Part shown: piece after piece, positions 7,121-8,747 of the stretch
Position numbering within the stretch: the first letter of the stretch is position 1
Layout: every line of letters starts with the position of its first letter
Assembly: GCA_944349915.1 (NCBI GenBank)
Contig: CALVNU010000032.1
Span: 1 to 8,747 of the forward strand
Length of the DNA stretch: 8,747 nt
Reading direction: 5' to 3'
Source: an uncultured Clostridia bacterium
GTDB lineage: Bacteria > Bacillota > Clostridia > Christensenellales > UBA1242
Program-made: the position numbers and the translations under genes
Notes under the pieces: generated by a model
Told to the model about the DNA's origin: nothing
What the model saw: only the letters and a program-made list of their open reading frames with translations
Databases searched by the model: none

Positions 7121-7157
7121 TAAAAATGGACGATGTTTGTCCATTTTTATTTTTTTT
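7121..7157 (+). terminator. intrinsic terminator of the Cys-rich gene
   Basis: Perfect 11-bp stem TAAAAATGGAC (7121-7131) with GTCCATTTTTA (7139-7149), a 7-nt loop and a following run of T to 7157. It lies about 45 nt after the stop codon and separates the gene from the next promoter at 7168. Confidence 0.88.
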
Positions 7158-7167
7158 GTAAAATCTC

Positions 7168-7196
7168 TTTACTTTTATGTTTTTTTATAGTAAAAT
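7168..7196 (+). promoter_or_regulatory. candidate sigma-A promoter of the PH-domain gene
   Basis: TTTACT (7168-7173) and TAAAAT (7191-7196) are separated by 17 bp, with the expected transcription start about 27 nt before the ATG at 7230. The preceding terminator supports a separate transcription unit. Confidence 0.6.
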
Positions 7197-7229
7197 AACT
7201 TTGAAATATAAACTCGTTGGAGGAAAATT

Positions 7230-7610
7230 ATGAAATTTGATCAAGATTGCGAAATAATTTGGCATGATAGAAAACGCTTTTTGGGAATGCCTCTTTCATT
7301 TACTCGTTATTATTTGGTAAAAAAGGGAAATGAGTGGATTAAAATTTTTAGACACAAAGGTCTGCTTTCATCTCTTATTGATGAAGTAAATATTTATAGA
7401 TGTTTTGACCTTAGCCTTCACGCATCACTGCTTGATAAAATTGTTGGAACAGGAACTATTCATGTTGACAGCAACGATTCTGCAATGCCAGATTTTACAC
7501 TATTACATATCAAAAACCCATATAAAGTGCGTGACCTTCTGTCTTCTCTTATTGAAGTTGAAAGAAAGAAACGCCGTGTTGGAATTACAGAATTCCAAGC
7601 ACCACAGTGA
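7230..7610 (+). CDS. small bacterial PH-domain protein (bPH_2/DUF304-like)
   Basis: 126 residues with no signal peptide or transmembrane segment, so probably cytoplasmic. The pattern fits a bacterial pleckstrin-homology fold: a T-x-Y-Y-L-V-x-K-x-G strand pair at 25-33, a second strand WIKIFRHKGLLSS (36-48), the I-D-E-V-N-I-Y-R region (50-57) where the family has its I-x-x-V/I strand, then a short helix with LLDKIVGTGTIHV (67-79) matching the family's L-x-x-x-G-V-G-T-V-x-V turn, and a final helix with NPYKVRDLLSSLIEVERKKRR (96-116). The ATG is 6 nt after GGAGG (7219-7223). Stop TGA is directly followed by TAA. Related domains usually sit in longer membrane proteins (YdbS/YdbT types); this one stands alone. 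Ligand and role are unknown. Confidence 0.7.
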   Translation: MKFDQDCEIIWHDRKRFLGMPLSFTRYYLVKKGNEWIKIFRHKGLLSSLIDEVNIYRCFDLSLHASLLDKIVGTGTIHVDSNDSAMPDFTLLHIKNPYKVRDLLSSLIEVERKKRRVGITEFQAPQ

Positions 7611-7907
7611 TAAAGTTTGCAAACAATTGGACTTACAGAAAACACTTGCTTGGACCATCACCCTGCTATTACATTAAAATGACATAATTTTATTAAAAAT
7701 TTGTTTTCTAAATACAATTTGCAGGTTTTAAATTTTAATGCAGAAATTAATAATCATTTTACAAAGTTTTAAAGAGAAATTTAATGTAAATTTTAACACG
7801 ATTTTATCCGTTTGATATGAATTTTAAATAATAAGATAAAAATTTTAGTAAAAATGTAATAAAAAATTTATGGTAATTTTCTCTTGAAACCTAAGGCAAA
7901 AGTTAAT
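7611..7907. other. gene-free AT-rich spacer
   Basis: Between the PH-domain gene and the shared terminator there is no supported gene. A perfect 10-bp palindrome GTTTGCAAAC lies at 7615-7624, just after the stop codons. The first 60 bp are less AT-rich than the rest, but no stable fold, tRNA or ribosome binding site with an open frame was found. Confidence 0.55.
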
Positions 7908-7940
7908 AAAAAACAGGATGAAAAAACATCCTGTTTTTTT
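7908..7940. terminator. bidirectional intrinsic terminator between convergent genes
   Basis: A 13-bp perfect inverted repeat, AAAAAACAGGATG (7908-7920) and CATCCTGTTTTTT (7927-7939), around an A6 loop, has T tracts after the stem on both strands. It lies about 40 nt after the RluD-family stop codon and closes that gene. It would also stop plus-strand transcripts from the PH-domain gene, whose stop is about 300 bp away. Confidence 0.88.
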
Positions 7941-7978
7941 ACCACTATTTTTCAAGTTTTAAAGCAAAAATCGCCGTT

Positions 7979-8747
7979 TTATTTTAATTTTTCCAAATAT
8001 TCTATAAAATATTTAGGTAAATCGACTTGAAAATGCATAAGTTTGTTTGTTCTTGGATGAACAAATTCTATATAATAAGAATGCAGAAGTTGCCCTTTCA
8101 AATTCTTATCGCTCTTGCCATAAACATCATCACCAACAATAGCGTGGCCTAACCATTTGCAGTGAACTCTTATTTGGTGCGTTCTGCCTGTTTGCAAAGA
8201 AAATTCCACAAGCGTTTTATTTGCATAGCGTTTTAAAACCACAAAATCGGTTATTGCTTTTTTCCCTTTTAACGAAACAACATATTTTTTTCTATCCGAC
8301 TTACTTCTTTCAAGAAAATTTTCTATTCTTCCGCTGTCTTGTTTAAAAACTCCTTCGCACAAAGCAATGTATTTGCGTTTGCATGTTTTGTTTTTAATCT
8401 GCTCTGCAAAAGACACATGTGCCAAATCATTTTTTGCCACAACCATAAGTCCAGAGGTATTTTTGTCCAGTCTGTGAACTATGCCAGGGCGCAAAACACC
8501 ATTGATGCCACTCAAGTCTTTAACTTTTGCAAGCAACCCATTGACAAGAGTACCAGATTTTGTTGAAGAACATGGATGAACAACAAGCCCCTGCGGTTTG
8601 TTGATAACAATAAGGTCGGAGTCTTCATAGACAATTTCAAAATCTATATCTTCGGCATTAACATCAAGTGGTGTGACCTCTTCAAATTCATAAGAAACTT
8701 CTTGTCCTTGTTTTACCTTTTCTCCAGCCTTTACAATTTTGTTTTGC
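7979..8747 (-). CDS. rluD: 23S rRNA pseudouridine synthase, RluA/RluD family (5' end outside window)
   Basis: Predicted to isomerise uridines of 23S rRNA to pseudouridine. The frame stays open to the right edge, so 255 C-terminal residues are present; the reading frame begins at 8746 and the true start is missing. Seen: the end of an S4-type RNA-binding domain (VKAGEKVKQGQEV, first 17 residues), then the catalytic domain opening with IVYEDSDLIVINKPQGLVVHP (about 38-58), SGTLVNGLL, and motif II RPGIVHRLDKNTSGLMVV with catalytic Asp at residue 94 of the visible part (codon 8465-8467), followed by LQTGRTHQIRVH, which holds the family's C-terminal conserved Arg. The KDLSGINGVLRPGIVHRLD wording is that of the Firmicutes YlyB group, close to RluD. 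Closed by the terminator at 7908-7940. Exact target uridines cannot be told from sequence alone. Confidence 0.93.
   Translation of the reverse strand, partial: QNKIVKAGEKVKQGQEVSYEFEEVTPLDVNAEDIDFEIVYEDSDLIVINKPQGLVVHPCSSTKSGTLVNGLLAKVKDLSGINGVLRPGIVHRLDKNTSGLMVVAKNDLAHVSFAEQIKNKTCKRKYIALCEGVFKQDSGRIENFLERSKSDRKKYVVSLKGKKAITDFVVLKRYANKTLVEFSLQTGRTHQIRVHCKWLGHAIVGDDVYGKSDKNLKGQLLHSYYIEFVHPRTNKLMHFQVDLPKYFIEYLEKLK

Noticed and set aside
7405..7677. Plus-strand open frame of 90 codons overlapping the PH-domain gene in another frame.
   Set aside because: A shadow frame; no ribosome binding site and its sequence has no family resemblance.
8534..8536. Internal TTG as the start of the pseudouridine synthase.
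   Set aside because: The frame continues upstream to the window edge with clear family sequence (S4-domain end and the INKPQGLVVHP region), so the real start lies outside the window.
1..8747. CRISPR arrays, insertion sequences, tRNA or rRNA genes, toxin-antitoxin or defence genes.
   Set aside because: No spaced direct repeats, transposase motifs, cloverleaf folds or defence-protein motifs were seen on either strand.

Overview
The window is AT-rich chromosomal DNA from a Gram-positive bacterium of the Firmicutes. Most likely it comes from an uncultured anaerobic member of the Clostridia, possibly Christensenellales-like; that rank is inference. The evidence is the rplU-prp-rpmA operon with an L27 that carries the Firmicutes-type N-terminal extension, strong AGGAGG-type ribosome binding sites, sigma-A promoters, intrinsic terminators with long T tracts, and a Cys/Gly-rich microprotein of a kind annotated mostly in clostridia. 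No mobile element, CRISPR array, tRNA or rRNA was seen.

Left part, all on the minus strand: an OGG1-type 8-oxoguanine DNA glycosylase gene (127-954), then the ribosomal operon rplU-prp-rpmA (2102 down to 1194). The operon has a near-consensus promoter at 2188-2216, a leader of about 80 nt that can fold, tightly packed genes and a terminator directly after rpmA. Prp is the cysteine protease that trims the N-terminal extension of L27, so enzyme and substrate are co-transcribed and their genes overlap by 8 nt.

Middle: one 4.1-kb gene on the minus strand (2538-6626) encodes a 1362-residue secreted, membrane-anchored surface protein built of Ig-like/cadherin-like modules, with its own promoter and terminator. 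Divergent from it across 253 bp is a 65-residue protein with ten cysteines made of two imperfect copies of one motif (6880-7077, plus strand), followed by a strong terminator.

Right part: a stand-alone bacterial PH-domain protein (7230-7610, plus strand) with its own promoter, a 300-bp gene-free stretch, a bidirectional terminator, and the C-terminal 255 residues of an RluD-family 23S rRNA pseudouridine synthase (minus strand, running off the right edge).

The housekeeping genes (DNA repair, ribosome synthesis and processing, rRNA modification) are ordinary. The accessory and least explained parts are the large surface protein, the Cys-rich microprotein and the small PH-domain protein. No multi-gene defence or biosynthetic system is visible.
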